A stretch of 64,000 nucleotides of DNA from Burkholderiales bacterium (GCA_025359985.1 JANYDB010000128.1:21784-85783), one strand, 5' to 3'; positions 33,877 to 44,114 are shown, numbered from the stretch's first letter. Translations and numbers: made by a program. The notes: generated by a model not told the origin, from the letters alone.

Positions 33877-35670
33877 ATGAATCACATCAGAAATTTTTCA
33901 ATTATCGCGCACATCGACCACGGTAAATCGACCTTGGCTGATCGTATTATTGAGCGTTGTGGTGGCTTATCGTCGCGCGAAATGGCATCGCAAGTGCTGG
34001 ATTCAATGGATCTCGAACGCGAGCGCGGCATTACGATAAAAGCGCAAACAGCGGCGTTGACCTATAAGGCCCGCGACGGCAACACTTACGACCTGAACCT
34101 GATTGATACGCCGGGGCACGTTGATTTTTCTTACGAGGTTTCGCGATCACTATCTGCTTGTGAGGGTGCCTTGCTGGTAGTGGATGTATCGCAAGGTGTG
34201 GAAGCACAGACCGTGGCTAATTGCTATACGGCGGTCGAGCTAGGGGTGGAAGTCGTTCCTGTTTTAAATAAAATCGATTTGCCCTCGGCTGACCCTGTGC
34301 GAGTGATCGCTGAAATTGAAGATATTGTCGGCATTTATGCGTCTGATGCCGTTCAATGCAGTGCCAAGACAGGCTTGGGCATTGAGGACGTGATCGAAAC
34401 TGTGATTGCCAAGATTCCACCGCCAAAGGGGGATCGTGATGCGCCTTTGAAAGCGTTGATTATTGATTCATGGTTTGATAACTATGTCGGCGTGGTAATG
34501 CTCGTGCGCGTGGTTGATGGCGTCCTGAAACCTAAAGATAAAATTCTGCTGATGGCTACCGGAGCACAAAATCTGGTTGAACAAGTTGGCGTATTTACGC
34601 CGAAGTCGGTGGCGCGTACCGAGCTCGCAGCCGGTGGTGTAGGCTTTATCATTGCGGGTATCAAAGAGCTGAAGGCTGCCAAGGTGGGTGACACGGTCAC
34701 TCATGTAGAGCGTCCTGCGGATGCAGCGCTGCCGGGTTTCAAGGAAATTAAGCCGCAGGTTTTTGCAGGTCTTTATCCGATTGAATCAAATCAATATGAC
34801 GCTTTGCGTGACGCGCTCACCAAGCTGCAATTAAATGATTCCAGTTTACGTTTTGAACCAGAGACCTCGCAGGCACTTGGTTTTGGCTTTCGCTGTGGTT
34901 TCCTCGGCCTGCTGCACATGGAAATTGTGCAAGAACGGCTTGAGCGTGAGTACAACATGGATTTGATCACCACCGCACCCACGGTGATTTACCAGATTGT
35001 GAAGATGGACAATACGGTTATCGAGATCGAGAATCCATCCAAGTTGCCCGAGTTGTCCAAGGTGCAGGAAATTCGCGAGCCCATTATTACCGCCACCATG
35101 CTGATGCCACAGGAATATGTGGGGGCCGTAATCACGCTGTGCAATCAAAAGCGCGGTAGCCAGGTTGATATGCAATATGCCGGCCGACAGGTAATCTTGA
35201 CCTATGAAATGCCCATGAATGAAGTGGTGATGGATTTTTTTGATAAATTGAAATCAGTTTCGCGTGGTTATGCCTCGCTTGATTATGAATTCAAGGAATA
35301 TCGCACTTCGGATCTAGTGAAGCTCGACATCATGATTAACGGTGAAAAAGTCGACGCGCTGTCGTTGATTGTGCACCGTGCCAACAGCCAGTATCGTGGT
35401 CGGGAATTGGCCGCTAAAATGCGCGAGCTGATTCCGCGTCAGATGTTTGATGTGGCCGTGCAAGCAGCCATTGGTGCCAACATCATTGCCCGTGAAAACA
35501 TAAAAGCGTTACGAAAAAACGTAATTGCCAAGTGCTATGGCGGCGATATTTCGCGTAAGCGCAAGCTGCTTGAAAAACAAAAAGCCGGCAAGAAGCGCAT
35601 GAAACAAGTTGGTAGCGTAGAGATTCCACAGGAAGCATTTTTAGCGATTCTGCAGGTCGATGGCAAATAG
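33877..35670 (+). CDS. lepA: Elongation factor 4 (LepA)
   Basis: Ribosome-associated GTPase of 597 aa, the standard length. G1 is [15 protein letters not shown]2 RERGIT, G3 DTPGHVDF and G4 [10 protein letters not shown]. The LepA-specific C-terminal domain contains [18 protein letters not shown]. No strong ribosome binding site is seen, since a hairpin ends just upstream. Confidence 0.98.
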   Translation: MNHIRNFSIIAHIDHGKSTLADRIIERCGGLSSREMASQVLDSMDLERERGITIKAQTAALTYKARDGNTYDLNLIDTPGHVDFSYEVSRSLSACEGALLVVDVSQGVEAQTVANCYTAVELGVEVVPVLNKIDLPSADPVRVIAEIEDIVGIYASDAVQCSAKTGLGIEDVIETVIAKIPPPKGDRDAPLKALIIDSWFDNYVGVVMLVRVVDGVLKPKDKILLMATGAQNLVEQVGVFTPKSVARTELAAGGVGFIIAGIKELKAAKVGDTVTHVERPADAALPGFKEIKPQVFAGLYPIESNQYDALRDALTKLQLNDSSLRFEPETSQALGFGFRCGFLGLLHMEIVQERLEREYNMDLITTAPTVIYQIVKMDNTVIEIENPSKLPELSKVQEIREPIITATMLMPQEYVGAVITLCNQKRGSQVDMQYAGRQVILTYEMPMNEVVMDFFDKLKSVSRGYASLDYEFKEYRTSDLVKLDIMINGEKVDALSLIVHRANSQYRGRELAAKMRELIPRQMFDVAVQAAIGANIIARENIKALRKNVIAKCYGGDISRKRKLLEKQKAGKKRMKQVGSVEIPQEAFLAILQVDGK

Positions 35671-35829
35671 GCGGGCGCAACAGGCTGACGGGTTTGATCC
35701 CTGTTTTTGGGTTGTTGGTCGCAAATCAGGTGACATGATGATTACTAAAAATGAAAATGATGATTGGCTCTTTTTTAGCTTCAAAGGCCAGCTTATAAAT
35801 CAGGTTAATAGATATAGATAGGGTCAAGC

Positions 35830-36846
35830 ATGAATTGGGAATTAATCGGTTGGATTGCAATAGTCGCCAGTGGTGCGATTATTTTGGCCAGTTTTTTATT
35901 ACCTCGAGCTAAAACAATAGCCGCTTCAGAAAATACACATTCACCAGCGGGATCAGCGTCAACTCTGCATTTATTGCTGGAAATTGCGTGGCCGATTTTT
36001 TTTATTGCTGTGATGGGAATGCTCACGCTGAAAGAAGTGCTGGGTTTTGCCGCCGTACTGCTGCTGGCTACCGTGATTACAGGTTCAATCTGGTTAATTG
36101 ACGGTTTGATCAAAAGTAAAACCAAAGCAAAAGACAGTGGTGAGCCGGTATTGGTTGAAATGGCCCGAAGTTTTTTCCCGGTTATTCTGATTGTGTTTTT
36201 GCTACGTTCATTTTTGTACGAGCCTTTTAAAATCCCCTCTGGATCCATGGAGCCAACGCTTCTGGTGGGCGACTTTATTTTGGTAAACAAATACACTTTC
36301 GGGGTGAGAGTGCCCGTGATCAACAAAAAAATCATGAATGTTAACTTGCCCCAACGCGGTGATGTCATGGTGTTTCGCTATCCGATCAACCCTGGCCGTG
36401 ATTACATTAAGCGTGTGGTCGGGATTCCAGGCGATACCGTCACCTATCAAAACAAACAATTGATCATTAACGGCAAAGCAGTCAAGCAGGAAAAGGCGGG
36501 CATTTTTACCCAGATTAATGAGCGTCTTGAAATGCGCCAATTTGAAGTCTTTAAAGAATCATTAAGCGCGAAACCACACACCATGATGGTGGACTCAAAA
36601 GCTGCCGCGTTCAATCTGGGCGGCGTCTTTTCCAAATTCGCCTACAAGAACAATTGCGCTTACAATGAAGATGGTTTCAGTTGCACAGTGCCGCCCGGAA
36701 ATTATTTTATGATGGGTGATAGTCGTGACAACAGTGAAGATGGCCGCTATTGGGGTTTTGTGCCCGAAGAAAATATCGTGGGAAAAGCTGTCTTGGTGTG
36801 GATGAATTTCAGCGCCTTCAAGCGCGTCGGCACTACCATTGAATAG
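35830..36846 (+). CDS. lepB: Signal peptidase I
   Basis: 338 aa inner-membrane protease that removes signal peptides. N-terminal transmembrane helices lie at about 4-24, 50-92 and 115-128. The catalytic Ser is S139 in PSGSMEPTLLVGDF and the general base is K194 in GRDYIKRVVGIPGD. Box E is GDSRDNSEDGRYWGFV. Located between lepA and the DUF4845 gene, the usual betaproteobacterial order. Confidence 0.97.
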   Translation: MNWELIGWIAIVASGAIILASFLLPRAKTIAASENTHSPAGSASTLHLLLEIAWPIFFIAVMGMLTLKEVLGFAAVLLLATVITGSIWLIDGLIKSKTKAKDSGEPVLVEMARSFFPVILIVFLLRSFLYEPFKIPSGSMEPTLLVGDFILVNKYTFGVRVPVINKKIMNVNLPQRGDVMVFRYPINPGRDYIKRVVGIPGDTVTYQNKQLIINGKAVKQEKAGIFTQINERLEMRQFEVFKESLSAKPHTMMVDSKAAAFNLGGVFSKFAYKNNCAYNEDGFSCTVPPGNYFMMGDSRDNSEDGRYWGFVPEENIVGKAVLVWMNFSAFKRVGTTIE

Positions 36847-36894
36847 CACGCTTAATTTTTATCTGATCTGTAGCAATTTGCGAGGAAAAAGCTG

Positions 36895-37293
36895 ATGATA
36901 AAAAAAATCCACTCCCACTCCCACTCCCGTCCTCTTGCCCGCCAGCGCGGCGTAAGCTTTCTGGTGCTCATCGTCATTTTTGCAATGATTGCGATGGTTG
37001 GCTTGGTTGGGCTGAAAATATTGCCGGCCTATTTGGATGCATTTTCGGTTAAAAAAATTCTTGCATCGATGGCGAGTGGCGAAGAAGTCAAATCTGGCAC
37101 GGTGAAAGAAATACGTGACAGTTTTGATCGTCGCGCCAACATTGATAACGTGAATTCAATCAAGGGCTCTGACCTCGAAATCACCAAGGAAAATAATGAA
37201 GCCGTGGTGGTGGCAGCCTGGACACAGCGGATCTCATTGTTTACCAATTACACCTTGCTTATTGATTTCAATATGAGCACGTCTGATAAGTAG
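36895..37293 (+). CDS. DUF4845 membrane protein
   Basis: 132 aa. Short cytoplasmic N-terminus with HSHSHS, encoded by three CCACTC hexamers at 36909-36926. One transmembrane helix follows (SFLVLIVIFAMIAMVGLVGL) at about residues 22-42, then a small extracytoplasmic domain (YLDAFSVKKILASM). The function of the family is unknown, but it regularly stands between lepB and rnc in betaproteobacteria, as here. Confidence 0.88.
   Translation: MIKKIHSHSHSRPLARQRGVSFLVLIVIFAMIAMVGLVGLKILPAYLDAFSVKKILASMASGEEVKSGTVKEIRDSFDRRANIDNVNSIKGSDLEITKENNEAVVVAAWTQRISLFTNYTLLIDFNMSTSDK
36909..36926. repeat. In-frame hexamer repeat (CCACTC)3
   Basis: Three exact units at the 5' end of the DUF4845 gene, giving alternating His-Ser in the protein. 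Confidence 0.85.
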
Positions 37294-37297
37294 ACAT

Positions 37298-38047
37298 TTG
37301 CATAATCCCCCGCCATTATTGGCCAGCACCTTAGAGATTAAGCTTGGGTATACTTTTACTGAGCCCGCACTGCTTATTCAGGCGACGACACACCGTAGTT
37401 TTGGCGCACACCATAATGAGCGGCTGGAGTTTTTAGGCGATAGTGTTCTGAATTGTGCCATCGCCAAACTGATTTTTGATAGTCACCCCGCCATGCCCGA
37501 AGGCGAGCTGAGCCGACTACGTGCCAATCTGGTTAACCAAAGTGTTCTGGCTGAAATAGCAGCAGAACTAGGTGTTGGTCCATTGCTGCGTTTAGGCGAG
37601 GGCGAACTAAAAACCGGCGGCGCGAGTCGCCCCTCAATTTTGGCAGACGCAGTTGAAGCATTGCTGGGCGCTGCATTTTTGGATGCCGGATTTGATTGTG
37701 CATGCGCGATGGTGAAACGTCTGTTTGCCGTACGTTTGAGTACGGTAGACGGTAAAACAGCGCCCGATAAAGATGGTAAAACTGCACTTCAGGAGTGGTT
37801 GCAAGCGCGTCATTTGCCGCTACCGCAATATGCGGTTACCAGAATCGATGGTGAGGCGCATCAACAGATATTTGAAGTTCATTGCAATATCGTGTCGGAA
37901 AGCATAGCAACCTCCGGTAGCGGGCACAGCAGACGCGCTGCCGAGCAGGATGCCGCTACCAAAGCTTATGCGGCGTTGCTGCAACGAAAAGCGGGCACAA
38001 CATTAACCTCGCCTGCCAAACAAAATAAGGTCAAATCACGTGGCTAA
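37298..38047 (+). CDS. rnc: Ribonuclease III
   Basis: Double-strand-specific RNase for rRNA and mRNA processing, 249 aa. Signature HNERLEFLGDSVLNCAIAKL with the catalytic acidic residues, then DAVEALLGAAFLDAGF. The double-stranded RNA-binding domain occupies about 160-230 (DGKTALQEWLQARHLPLPQY). The start is TTG at 37298, 4 bp after the DUF4845 stop, and a TTG a few codons later is also possible. It overlaps era by 8 bp. Confidence 0.95.
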   Translation: MHNPPPLLASTLEIKLGYTFTEPALLIQATTHRSFGAHHNERLEFLGDSVLNCAIAKLIFDSHPAMPEGELSRLRANLVNQSVLAEIAAELGVGPLLRLGEGELKTGGASRPSILADAVEALLGAAFLDAGFDCACAMVKRLFAVRLSTVDGKTAPDKDGKTALQEWLQARHLPLPQYAVTRIDGEAHQQIFEVHCNIVSESIATSGSGHSRRAAEQDAATKAYAALLQRKAGTTLTSPAKQNKVKSRG

Positions 38048-38993
38048 ATCCAAAATTAATGAAGCGCAAACTAGTCCAGCATCGGTATTAGTATTCGAAA
38101 CTGCGGTTGCTGAAGCATTCCGCTGCGGAACAGTTGCGATTGTCGGACGCCCCAATGTGGGTAAATCTACTTTGCTGAATCATTTGATTGGTCAGAAGGT
38201 CAGCATTACATCGAAAAAAGCCCAGACAACGCGCCATCGCATTACCGGTATTTTTACCGATGTGCGCTCGCAGTTCTTGTTTTTAGATACGCCTGGTTTT
38301 CAAAAAACGCATGAAAATGCGCTGAATAAAATTTTGAATCGCACGGTCAGTCAGGCCGCCGCCGATGCTGATGTGCTTTTATTTGTGACCGAAGCGCTGA
38401 AATTTTCAGAGCTTGATGAAGTCGTGCTGAAAGCGATTGATAAAACAACGCCCACCATTCTGGTGGTAAATAAAATTGATCGCATTGAGGACAAAACCCG
38501 CCTCATGACTTTCTTGCAGGAGATGCAAGCCAGGTTTATGTTCGCAGCTATTGTTCCCACCAGCGTCAAGAGCGCGCAGACCATTGTTGCGCTTAAAGAT
38601 GCTATTCGTCCCTTGTTACCGTTAGCGCCAGCGGTTTATTCAGGGGATGAGATTACGGATAAATCAGAACGTTTTATGGCTTCTGAATTTATTCGTGAAA
38701 AAGTATTTCGCCAACTAGGTGATGAGCTTCCCTATAGCGTTAGTGTTGTGATTGAGAAATACGAACAGGAAGGCGATTTACGGCGGATATTTGCCAATAT
38801 TGTGGTAGATAAAAACAGCCAAAAAGCTATTTTGATTGGCACCAAAGGCGAACGGATGAAACGCATCGGCACCGATGCCCGTAAAGATATGGAAACAACT
38901 TTTGGCGGCAAAGTGTATCTTGAGCTTTTTGTGAAAGTGAAAAAAGGCTGGGCTGATGATCAGGCTTTGCTGCGACAGTACGGCTACGAATAA
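38040..38993 (+). CDS. era: GTPase Era
   Basis: 317 aa, 16S rRNA maturation and small-subunit assembly factor. G1 is GRPNVGKSTLLNHL, G3 DTPGFQ and G4 NKIDRI. The C-terminal KH domain has KAILIGTKGERMKRIG. GTG start overlapping rnc, so the two are translationally coupled as in most proteobacteria. Confidence 0.97.
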   Translation: MAKSKINEAQTSPASVLVFETAVAEAFRCGTVAIVGRPNVGKSTLLNHLIGQKVSITSKKAQTTRHRITGIFTDVRSQFLFLDTPGFQKTHENALNKILNRTVSQAAADADVLLFVTEALKFSELDEVVLKAIDKTTPTILVVNKIDRIEDKTRLMTFLQEMQARFMFAAIVPTSVKSAQTIVALKDAIRPLLPLAPAVYSGDEITDKSERFMASEFIREKVFRQLGDELPYSVSVVIEKYEQEGDLRRIFANIVVDKNSQKAILIGTKGERMKRIGTDARKDMETTFGGKVYLELFVKVKKGWADDQALLRQYGYE

Positions 38994-39075
38994 AGCCGGG
39001 CGACGCATCATGTGCCCTGGTTATTTAGTGTCATTAAAGTCGGTGTTTGCTGCGTTTGTTAGCAGGCCTATTTAA

Positions 39076-39867
39076 TTGAGATCAATTGGCGAATCCAGTG
39101 CGGGTTTTGTGCTTCACAGCTATCCTTATCGGGAAACCAGCCTGATTCTCGAAGCCTTTACGCAATCTCACGGCCGTATTGTGTTCGTCGCCAAAGGTGC
39201 GAAGCGTCCGACGAGCGCGATGAAAAGCGTGCTCAATCCGTTCCAGCAGTTGAGCTTTAAGTGGTTCGGTAAAACCGATATGAAAACCCTGAAATCGGCT
39301 GAACACGAGCGCATTTTTCCGCAGCTTAGCGGCGCTACTTTGATGTCGGCGTTTTACATGAATGAGTTATTGCTGAAACTGACGCATCGCGAAGAGGCAC
39401 ATGATGTGCTTTTTCATTCGTATGAAAATGCGGTCATGCAATTGTCGGGTGTGGCGGGATCCACCTCTTTTACTGAGAGCAGAAAAATGGATGTACCCAG
39501 TATTGCGGCGGTGCTCCGGCGCTTTGAAATTTCGCTTTTGCAGGAAATCGGCTATGCGCTTAGCTTGAAAGAAGAGTCTGAAACACATGAAGCAGTGGTG
39601 GCAACCCGGCAATATTTTTATGTGTTTGAGCAAGGGCCTGTGGCGTGTGATCGTAATCCCCGGGAGAGTAGGGATCGCAACGGGAGTGGCATTATTGATG
39701 GATTACAATTACAAGGCAAGACCCTACTCGATATGGCGGCTGGTGATTTTTCTGATCCGGTGACGCAAACGCAATCCAAGCAATTAATGCGGCGCGCCAT
39801 CAATCATGTTCTGGGCGATAAAACCCTTCATACACGACAGTTGATTCGTGATTTGCAGGTTAATTAA
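39076..39867 (+). CDS. recO: DNA repair protein RecO
   Basis: 263 aa. N-terminal OB-fold with FVLHSYPYRETSLILEAFTQ and HGRIVFVAKGAKRP, followed by the helical C-terminal domain with FYMNELLLKLTHREEAHDVLF. Loads RecA on SSB-coated DNA with RecR. Start TTG 39076 with AGG 9 bases upstream. Lies between era and pdxJ as is common in proteobacteria. Confidence 0.94.
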   Translation: MRSIGESSAGFVLHSYPYRETSLILEAFTQSHGRIVFVAKGAKRPTSAMKSVLNPFQQLSFKWFGKTDMKTLKSAEHERIFPQLSGATLMSAFYMNELLLKLTHREEAHDVLFHSYENAVMQLSGVAGSTSFTESRKMDVPSIAAVLRRFEISLLQEIGYALSLKEESETHEAVVATRQYFYVFEQGPVACDRNPRESRDRNGSGIIDGLQLQGKTLLDMAAGDFSDPVTQTQSKQLMRRAINHVLGDKTLHTRQLIRDLQVN

Positions 39868-39890
39868 TCAATATTTAGTGTTTCCCCGTT

Positions 39891-40691
39891 ATGACCCAAC
39901 TTAGCGTAAATCTGAATAAAATCGCACTGCTTCGCAATACGCGTTCTCTCGGTATACCTAGCGTGCTTCGCGCGGCCCGTATTGCACTTGAAGCCGGTGC
40001 AAGCGGCATCACGGTGCATCCGCGTCCCGATGGGCGACATGTGCGCGCGCATGATGTCCGCGAATTGTCTGTTTTATTGCGCGACTGGCCGCACGCTGAA
40101 TTTAATATTGAAGGTAATCCTTTCCATGGTCTGCTTGAATTTGTGCGCGAAGTTCGGCCACAGCAGTGCACCTTGGTACCTGATGAATCTGGGCAGTTTA
40201 CCTCTGATCATGGCTGGAATATGCATGCCGATGCGGCAAGACTGGTGCCCGTTATTGCCGAATTAAAATCAATGGGAGTGCGGGTAAGTTTGTTTATGGA
40301 TGCGGTGCCTGATGCCATGATGGCGGTAAAAAAGCTGGGGGCCGACCGTATTGAACTCTACACTGAGCCCTACGCTCAAGCCTTTGATAAATATAATCAG
40401 GCGGTGGTGTTGCAGCAATACATCGATACCGCTAAGGCCGCGCAAAAGCTGGGGCTGGGCGTGAATGCAGGTCATGATCTCAATCTGCTAAATCTGCAAC
40501 TGTTTTTGCAGGCGGTGACAGGCGTGATGGAGGTATCCATAGGGCATGCCTTAATTGCCGATGCGCTTGAACTGGGACTGGCAGAAACGGTGCGTCGCTA
40601 TCTAAGTGTGGCGGCTTCGACTGACAAATCGGTGCATACTTCAATTTACACATCAACCCACACATCGCCCTTAATCGAGGGAGCTCCGTGA
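39891..40691 (+). CDS. pdxJ: Pyridoxine 5'-phosphate synthase
   Basis: Condenses 1-deoxyxylulose 5-phosphate with 3-amino-2-oxopropyl phosphate to form vitamin B6 phosphate. 266 aa, TIM barrel. LSVNLNKIALLRNTR, GASGITVHPRPDGRHV, the EGNPF segment, GVRVSLFMDAVPD and GLGVNAGHDLNL are family blocks. The last 24 residues (SVHTSIYTSTHTS-rich) exceed the normal end and look like a repeat-derived tail. Overlaps acpS by 4 bp. Confidence 0.96.
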   Translation: MTQLSVNLNKIALLRNTRSLGIPSVLRAARIALEAGASGITVHPRPDGRHVRAHDVRELSVLLRDWPHAEFNIEGNPFHGLLEFVREVRPQQCTLVPDESGQFTSDHGWNMHADAARLVPVIAELKSMGVRVSLFMDAVPDAMMAVKKLGADRIELYTEPYAQAFDKYNQAVVLQQYIDTAKAAQKLGLGVNAGHDLNLLNLQLFLQAVTGVMEVSIGHALIADALELGLAETVRRYLSVAASTDKSVHTSIYTSTHTSPLIEGAP

Positions 40692-41068
40692 TCTTTGGCA
40701 TCGGCACCGATATTGTCAATATCAAGCGGATTGAAGATTCTTTATTTCGTTTTGGGGATCGTTTTTTGCACCGGATTTTGAACGATTCTGAGGTCGCTGA
40801 ATATGCTCAAACCTCACAGCCGGCGCGGTTCCTGGCTAAACGGTTTGCGGTAAAGGAAGCATTTTCGAAAGCGTTCGGTACCGGCATTGGCGCCGAAATC
40901 GGCTGGCATGATGTAGCCGTTACACATGATGCGCTGGGCAAACCGCTGATCGCTACTTCCAGCGTATTAACCGAGCGACTTCATCAACATTTAATTTCAG
41001 CTTCGCATGTGTCAATTTCGGACGAATCTGAGCACGCTATTGCGTTCATTATTTTGGAAAAAAAATGA
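40688..41068 (+). CDS. acpS: Holo-[acyl-carrier-protein] synthase
   Basis: 126 aa phosphopantetheinyl transferase that activates acyl carrier protein. GIGTDIVNIKRIEDSL carries the metal-binding Asp and RFLAKRFAVKEAFSKAFGTGI the conserved Glu/Lys. GTG start overlaps the pdxJ stop, and it overlaps nagZ by 4 bp. Confidence 0.97.
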   Translation: MIFGIGTDIVNIKRIEDSLFRFGDRFLHRILNDSEVAEYAQTSQPARFLAKRFAVKEAFSKAFGTGIGAEIGWHDVAVTHDALGKPLIATSSVLTERLHQHLISASHVSISDESEHAIAFIILEKK

Positions 41069-42174
41069 CTTTAAAAATCCCGCTAGGGTTAGTAATGGCT
41101 GATGTGGTCGGCTTCGAATTAACGCCGGACGACATAAAGAGATTGCAGCATCCCTTGATCGGCGCGGTCATTTTATTCGCACGAAATTATCAATCACCTG
41201 ACCAGTTAAAACAGCTAACCGCGAGTATCCACGGTCTTCGTGAGCCATCGCTGCCGATTGCGGTGGACCACGAGGGGGGCCGCGTGCAACGTTTTCGTGA
41301 AGGCTTCACCACTATCCCGCCCATGCGTACATTGGGTGAGCGCTGGCAGCAATCGACAGCGGATGCTAAGTCGGATGCCAAACGCGTGGCTGAGGCTTGC
41401 GGCTATGTTATCGGCGCCGAGCTTACGGCACATGGCGTGGATTTTACTTTTGCGCCGGTGCTGGATCTGGATTGGGGTGAAAGCGGGGTGATTGGCGATC
41501 GCTCATTTCATCGTTCGCCAGCTATCGTAACCGCACTTGCGCGTGAATTAATGAATGGTATGCGTGATGCCGGTATGGCGAACTGCGGCAAGCATTATCC
41601 TGGGCATGGCTATGTGCGTGCTGATTCACATCACGAAATCCCCCACGATGCACGCAGCCTCGCTGATATTTCAGCCGACGATATGATGCCTTTCAGTGAA
41701 CTCGCGAACGAGCTTGATTCAGTGATGCCTGCGCATGTCATCTACGATCAGATCGATAGTCAGCCTGCTGGATTCTCAGCGTTTTGGCTGCAACAAAAGT
41801 TGCGCGGCGAATTGGCCTTCAAAGGGGTTATCTTCTCCGATGATCTGACCATGGAGGGCGCTTCAGTGGCCGGCGGTATGGTGGCTCGTGCCGAAATAGC
41901 CCTCGCAGCCGGTTGCGATATGGTGCTGCTCTGTAACGACCCGGTGCGCTGTGACGAGCTGTTAAACGGATTGTGGGCGGCTGGTCATCGGGCTCGGCCG
42001 GAGACTTCGCAGCATCTTGCGCGGATGCGCGCGCGGCCTAACTTGCCTGGCGTCGCACTGGCTGACGATGGCCGCTATATCGCCGCGCGGAGCATAGTGT
42101 TGGCGGCGGCGGCGGCGGGGTCAGCGGGGGCAGGAACGGAGCGGGTTGCAAAGGAAAGTAGCGGCATCGATTGA
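41065..42174 (+). CDS. nagZ: Beta-N-acetylhexosaminidase NagZ
   Basis: 369 aa, cytoplasmic GH3 enzyme of peptidoglycan recycling that removes GlcNAc from anhydromuropeptides. DHEGGRVQRFREGFT, KHYPGHGYVRADSHHEIP with the catalytic His loop, and FSDDLTMEGA with the catalytic Asp are present. The Ala/Gly-rich tail (from about residue 345) is encoded by GGC repeats and has no family counterpart. Confidence 0.96.
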   Translation: MTLKIPLGLVMADVVGFELTPDDIKRLQHPLIGAVILFARNYQSPDQLKQLTASIHGLREPSLPIAVDHEGGRVQRFREGFTTIPPMRTLGERWQQSTADAKSDAKRVAEACGYVIGAELTAHGVDFTFAPVLDLDWGESGVIGDRSFHRSPAIVTALARELMNGMRDAGMANCGKHYPGHGYVRADSHHEIPHDARSLADISADDMMPFSELANELDSVMPAHVIYDQIDSQPAGFSAFWLQQKLRGELAFKGVIFSDDLTMEGASVAGGMVARAEIALAAGCDMVLLCNDPVRCDELLNGLWAAGHRARPETSQHLARMRARPNLPGVALADDGRYIAARSIVLAAAAAGSAGAGTERVAKESSGID

Positions 42175-43352
42175 TACCGTTTTTGCGCATTGCGCCGACC
42201 ATCACCTGCGATATTTTTTGTCGTGTCGTTGATAATTTTGGAGACATCGGTGTTAGCTGGCGATTGGCACGCCAGCTATCCAGCGAGTTTGCGCTGCAGG
42301 TTCGTCTGATTGTTGACGACCTCGCATGCTTTCAAAAGCTGGCTTTTGATGTGGTCGTTAATGCTGATTCACAATGCCTTGATGGCATAACAATATTGCA
42401 ATGGCATAAAAATCTGCATTTAGAGCCTGCACAATGCGTCATAGAGGCGTTTCAATGTGCGCTGCCGACGTCATATATCAACGCGATGGCGGCAATGACG
42501 CCCAGCCCTGTTTGGCTGAACCTTGAGTATCTCAGCGCGGAGGGCTGGATCGGTGAACATCATTTGCTGCCTTCACCGCACCCTAAAACCGGGTTGAACA
42601 AGTTTTTCTTTTTCCCCGGATTTCAAGCGAATACCGGAGGTTTAATTCGTGAACAATCGTTGTTGTTACAGCAACAGCAGTTTCAGCTGCAGCTTGAAGG
42701 TGAGATTGAGCATGGACATCAACATGAACATACGCGAGTTGATAGGCCTGCACTTGCAGATGTCCGTCCCCTAAAAATATTCATGTTTGGTTATGAAAAT
42801 GCGGCCTTACCGGCGCTCTTCAAGAGCATTACCCAATCTTGGTCGCACACCATATGCACCGTCCCTGACGGCGCATTGGCCCGGCAGGCCAAGGCACTGA
42901 ATATGGAGCCGGAGGGAGCGGTAGAGGTAGAAATGAAGTTGCAAGTGCAGACGATCAAATTCCACCCGCAGCCCGAGTTTGATCGTTTGCTGTGGCCACA
43001 GGATGTGCTGTTTGTGCGCGGTGAGGATTCGTTTGTCCGCGCGCAATGGGCGGCAAAGCCCTTCATTTGGCAAATTTATCCGCAAGCTGAGCGCACGCAC
43101 TGGCTGAAGTTGAACGCGTTTCTGGATTTGTATTGCGCAGAGTTGGCATCTGATGCGGCAGTCGCGCTACGCGAACTTCACCGCGTCTGGAATGATGAAG
43201 ATATTGACGCAACAGGCGCGGCCTGGGAGGCTTTTATGCGCCAACTTGGCCCGCTAAGCAAGCACGCTTTAATGTGGGCACAAAAACTATCAGAAATGCC
43301 TGATTTAGCGACGCAACTAATGACTTTCTACGCGAAAACAGCTAAAATTTAA
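42171..43352 (+). CDS. earP: EF-P arginine rhamnosyltransferase EarP
   Basis: 393 aa. N-terminal CDIFCRVVDNFGDIGVSWRLARQL with the catalytic Asp pair, WLNLEYLSAE, and the C-terminal nucleotide-sugar domain with FVRGEDSFVRAQWAAKPFIWQIYPQ are EarP (DUF2331) hallmarks. It transfers rhamnose from dTDP-rhamnose to Arg32 of EF-P, whose gene follows 84 bp downstream and indeed has Arg32. TTG start overlaps the nagZ stop. Confidence 0.95.
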   Translation: MIPFLRIAPTITCDIFCRVVDNFGDIGVSWRLARQLSSEFALQVRLIVDDLACFQKLAFDVVVNADSQCLDGITILQWHKNLHLEPAQCVIEAFQCALPTSYINAMAAMTPSPVWLNLEYLSAEGWIGEHHLLPSPHPKTGLNKFFFFPGFQANTGGLIREQSLLLQQQQFQLQLEGEIEHGHQHEHTRVDRPALADVRPLKIFMFGYENAALPALFKSITQSWSHTICTVPDGALARQAKALNMEPEGAVEVEMKLQVQTIKFHPQPEFDRLLWPQDVLFVRGEDSFVRAQWAAKPFIWQIYPQAERTHWLKLNAFLDLYCAELASDAAVALRELHRVWNDEDIDATGAAWEAFMRQLGPLSKHALMWAQKLSEMPDLATQLMTFYAKTAKI

Positions 43353-43436
43353 AGCTTTGCTGAATTCTAGAATTGTATTTTAATTATTGGGTTGTAAGAA
43401 GCGCATCAGAATCCCTAACCGTACGAAAGTTATTCC

Positions 43437-43991
43437 ATGAAAATCGCACAAGAACTTCGCGCTGGCAACGTCGTTATGATCGGTAAAGATCCGATGGTTG
43501 TTTTAAAGGCTGAGTACAACAAAGGGGGTCGTAGCGCCGCCGTTGTTAAAATGAAATTCAAAAATTTGTTGACGGCTTCTAATATGGAAACCGTGTATAA
43601 AGCTGACGATAAGTTTGAGGTGGTCTCGCTCGAGAAAAAAGAAGTTACCTATTCATATTTCTCTGATCCCATGTATGTATTTATGGACGGCGAATATAAC
43701 CAGTATGAAGTCGAACCCGAAAACATGGGGGATGCGCTTAATTATCTCGAAGATGCCATGCCTTGTGAGGTTACCTTTTACGACGGCAAAGCTATTTCGA
43801 TTGAGCTGCCTACCTCGGTCGAGCGCGAAATCAGTACTGATCCTGCCGTACGCGGCGACACCTCCGGTAAAGTAATGAAGCCCGCCACGCTGATCAGCAC
43901 CGGCTTTGCAGTATCGGTGCCGTTGTTTTGTGAAAATGGTGACAAGATTGAAATTGACACTCGTACTGGTGAATACCGTCGTCGGGTGTAG
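43437..43991 (+). CDS. efp: Elongation factor P, arginine type
   Basis: 184 aa; relieves ribosome stalling at polyproline. The modification loop reads [13 protein letters not shown] with R32 at the tip, which identifies the EarP-rhamnosylated class rather than the lysine class. The OB domains 2 and 3 are complete, and the ending [17 protein letters not shown] is typical. Followed by a strong bidirectional hairpin. Confidence 0.98.
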   Translation: MKIAQELRAGNVVMIGKDPMVVLKAEYNKGGRSAAVVKMKFKNLLTASNMETVYKADDKFEVVSLEKKEVTYSYFSDPMYVFMDGEYNQYEVEPENMGDALNYLEDAMPCEVTFYDGKAISIELPTSVEREISTDPAVRGDTSGKVMKPATLISTGFAVSVPLFCENGDKIEIDTRTGEYRRRV

Positions 43992-44028
43992 TTTAATTGT
44001 GTGGGTGAATTAGTGAAGATTTAATACG

Positions 44029-44080
44029 AGACATTAAACAAAAAGGGCACGGTTCTCCGTGCCCTTTTTGTTTAATGTCT
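44029..44080. terminator. 24-bp perfect inverted repeat, bidirectional terminator
   Basis: Arms 44029-44052 and 44057-44080 are exactly complementary over 24 bp with a TTCT loop. The GC core GGGCACGG/CCGTGCCC is flanked by A-tract and T-tract, so it should terminate in either direction. It ends efp transcription and lies 35 bp before the glycosylase gene. Confidence 0.85.
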
Positions 44081-44114
44081 GTTTCAATTGCAGCTCAGCC
44101 AATAATATAAAGCG

